A DNA stretch of 64,000 bases from Bacteroidota bacterium (lineage in GTDB: Bacteria > Bacteroidota > Bacteroidia > Chitinophagales > LD1), in the NCBI GenBank assembly GCA_018267365.1, contig JAFDYQ010000001.1:248001-312000 (forward strand), read 5' to 3'. Positions 62,924 through 64,000 of the stretch are shown here, one piece after another. Each line of letters begins with the position of its first letter. Positions within the stretch are counted from its first letter, which is position 1. The position numbers were made by a program, and so were the translations under genes. The notes under the pieces were generated by a model, which ran no database searches, was not told where the DNA came from, and saw nothing but the letters and a program-made list of their open reading frames with translations.

Positions 62924-63826
62924 TTATTGTGCAGCCTTCCTGACGAGTACCTCACTCTTGCCGGATTTTTGAGCATCGGCGTAGATGCCATCATATATTT
63001 TCTGTATGAGGACTACCTTCTTTTTATTCATCACTATCTCTCTGATCTGCGTACGGATATACTCCAGCGGCGATGGCTCGCCCTGATGCCTGACGGTTCT
63101 GATATAGATGAAATAGGAGTCAGGCCCTTTTTTGAGTTCGGTAAAACGCCCTGCGGCACCTATTTTTTTCAGCTCATCCGGCGTAATGGGAAAGCGCTTC
63201 ATCACCGCCGCGGCAGACAGCCAGTTGCTATCGGCAAAGGAATAACTCTGGGCATATGCTTTGCAGTAACCTTCGCGCTTATTTATATCATCGTCCGTCC
63301 TAGGGTTGAGGATGGTAGGGCGCATCTTATCCAGATCAGGCGCATCAGTAGGTATCTCTACATACTGCAGGTCATAGATATCGCTCTCCAGCGTAAACTT
63401 TTCTTTATTCTGATCATAAAAAGCCTGGACCTCAGCATCAGTCACGCTTTTGTCCAGTTTCTGATTGATGAGCTCCTTTTCATATTCGTATAGCAGTAGG
63501 GACTGCCTGTAGTCCTCTACCTTTTTGTCTATGCCCAGCTCGTCTGCCGGCACATTTTCCTCCGCCTTTTTGAGCAGGAGCTTGCGACGTACCCATGATT
63601 CGCTATACTTTACTACAAAGTCTGCTGAATCCTTTGGTGACATATTCCTGGTCATGCCCGTGACATCTGAGAGATAGAGATAGTCATCGTTCGCGCGGGC
63701 CAGCACGATCTCACCCTGGTTGGGAGAGCTTTTCTTAAAATACCTGCAGGAAACGGTGCTACCTGCCATCAGTATGATGAGTACCCAGAGTCCTCCGTAT
63801 GATCTATATCTGTATCTGCCTGTCAT
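62924..63826 (-). CDS. SurA/PpiC-like foldase lipoprotein
   Basis: 300 residues from the ATG at 63826; a lipoprotein signal ends at IILMAGSTVSCRYFKK. SurA N-terminal-like helices (VRRKLLLKKAEENVPADELGID, EYEKELINQKLDKSVTDAEVQAFYDQNKEKF) are followed by a parvulin-like region that lacks the clear GxxxPF... active-site block. It is likely a chaperone more than an active isomerase. It stands between a partial foldase gene and surA, so three envelope foldases are in a row. Confidence 0.78.
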   Translation of the reverse strand: MTGRYRYRSYGGLWVLIILMAGSTVSCRYFKKSSPNQGEIVLARANDDYLYLSDVTGMTRNMSPKDSADFVVKYSESWVRRKLLLKKAEENVPADELGIDKKVEDYRQSLLLYEYEKELINQKLDKSVTDAEVQAFYDQNKEKFTLESDIYDLQYVEIPTDAPDLDKMRPTILNPRTDDDINKREGYCKAYAQSYSFADSNWLSAAAVMKRFPITPDELKKIGAAGRFTELKKGPDSYFIYIRTVRHQGEPSPLEYIRTQIREIVMNKKKVVLIQKIYDGIYADAQKSGKSEVLVRKAAQ

Positions 63827-63832
63827 ATCAAT

Positions 63833-63862
63833 AAAAAAGGTGCGACCCGAGACCGCACCTTT
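63833..63862 (-). terminator. Terminator downstream of the partial foldase gene
   Basis: Minus strand: AAAGGTGCG (63862-63854) pairs with CGCACCTTT (63844-63836) over a 9-nt loop, followed by further T residues. It lies just upstream of the 63826 start. Confidence 0.8.
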
Positions 63863-63888
63863 CAAAAATAGTATTAAACACTAATTAA

Positions 63889-64000
63889 TTACTTCTTAGG
63901 CTTGATCAGGGAGCGGAATACAGCCTCATCTACCTCTATCGGATACTTCCGGCGCAGCTCTGCCAGCCAGTTCTTCTCCAGATACTCCTGATAGTCGGAT
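63889..64000 (-). CDS. Peptidyl-prolyl isomerase-like protein, C-terminal fragment
   Basis: The last 37 codons of a gene cut by the window edge, ending TAA at 63889-63891. The peptide (DYQEYLEKNWLAELRRKYPI, then VFRSLIKPKK) matches the end of Bacteroidota periplasmic PpiC/SurA-type isomerases, which close with a W...LRxKYPV... helix. Its place before two other foldase genes supports this. The N-terminal domains cannot be seen. Confidence 0.55.
   Translation of the reverse strand, partial: SDYQEYLEKNWLAELRRKYPIEVDEAVFRSLIKPKK

Overview
The window reads as chromosomal DNA of a member of the Bacteroidota, most likely a Chitinophagaceae-like lineage of the class Chitinophagia. Several signs agree. 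Promoters look like TAnnTTTG with an upstream TTG instead of the E. coli type. Shine-Dalgarno sequences are mostly absent. Two secreted proteins end in type IX secretion (T9SS) sorting domains (39876-41312, type A; 50721-54326, type B). There is a GldA-type gliding ABC ATPase, a CarB without its C-terminal regulatory domain, and families typical of the phylum (DUF4476, DUF6576-tailed rhomboid, DUF2256). No rRNA, tRNA, CRISPR array, insertion sequence or intact prophage was seen. The lineage is an inference from gene content.

Layout. 1-8 kb: flippase-like protein and panD (minus), cinA (plus), a MATE exporter, a CoA hydrolase/transferase and carB (minus). 8-13.6 kb: a membrane-anchored HMA-like protein and a lipoprotein truncated globin, an FAD/Rieske oxidoreductase, a serine hydrolase lipoprotein, a leucine-rich-repeat protein and an SRPBCC protein. 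13.4-20 kb: DUF2256 coupled to gldA, a sulfotransferase, two tandem rhomboids, coaX overlapping an outer-membrane protein gene, and recX. 20-29 kb: an AT-rich orphan, an isobutyryl-CoA-mutase-type large subunit lacking its cobalamin and GTPase domains, a helical-repeat secreted protein, an outer-membrane barrel, a DEDDh exonuclease/GIY-YIG-like protein, then a small operon (TerB-like, secreted unknown) and a WYL regulator. 29-34 kb: clpP, a zinc peptidase, an orphan terminase-like protein and a DEDDy exonuclease, set among several kinds of repeats. 34-45.7 kb: lysS, small membrane and regulatory genes, acyl-CoA dehydrogenase, a T9SS hydrolase, an rRNA/tRNA 2'-O-methyltransferase, nadD coupled to an LTA-synthase-like protein, and a glutaminyl-cyclase-like M28 protein. 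45.8-54.3 kb: cysS, an EEP-family hydrolase, an NAD-dependent epimerase, anmK and a giant PKD/T9SS protein. 54.6-60.3 kb: an exopolysaccharide operon (glycosyltransferase, Wza, Wzc, WecA-like). 60.4-64 kb: MoxR ATPase and three periplasmic foldases.

What works together. The exopolysaccharide operon forms one assembly line: WecA-like initiation, glycosyl transfer, Wzc kinase and Wza export. SurA and its neighbours fold outer-membrane proteins such as the barrels seen here. PanD and CoaX are two steps of the same coenzyme A pathway, 17 kb apart. The most notable signals are perfect or near-perfect -7 boxes lying 4-8 nt from start codons (leaderless mRNAs), the split IcmF-type mutase, a lipid-anchored globin paired with an HMA-like membrane protein, a palindrome inside the promoter of a membrane-protein/winged-helix operon, and clustered intergenic repeats.
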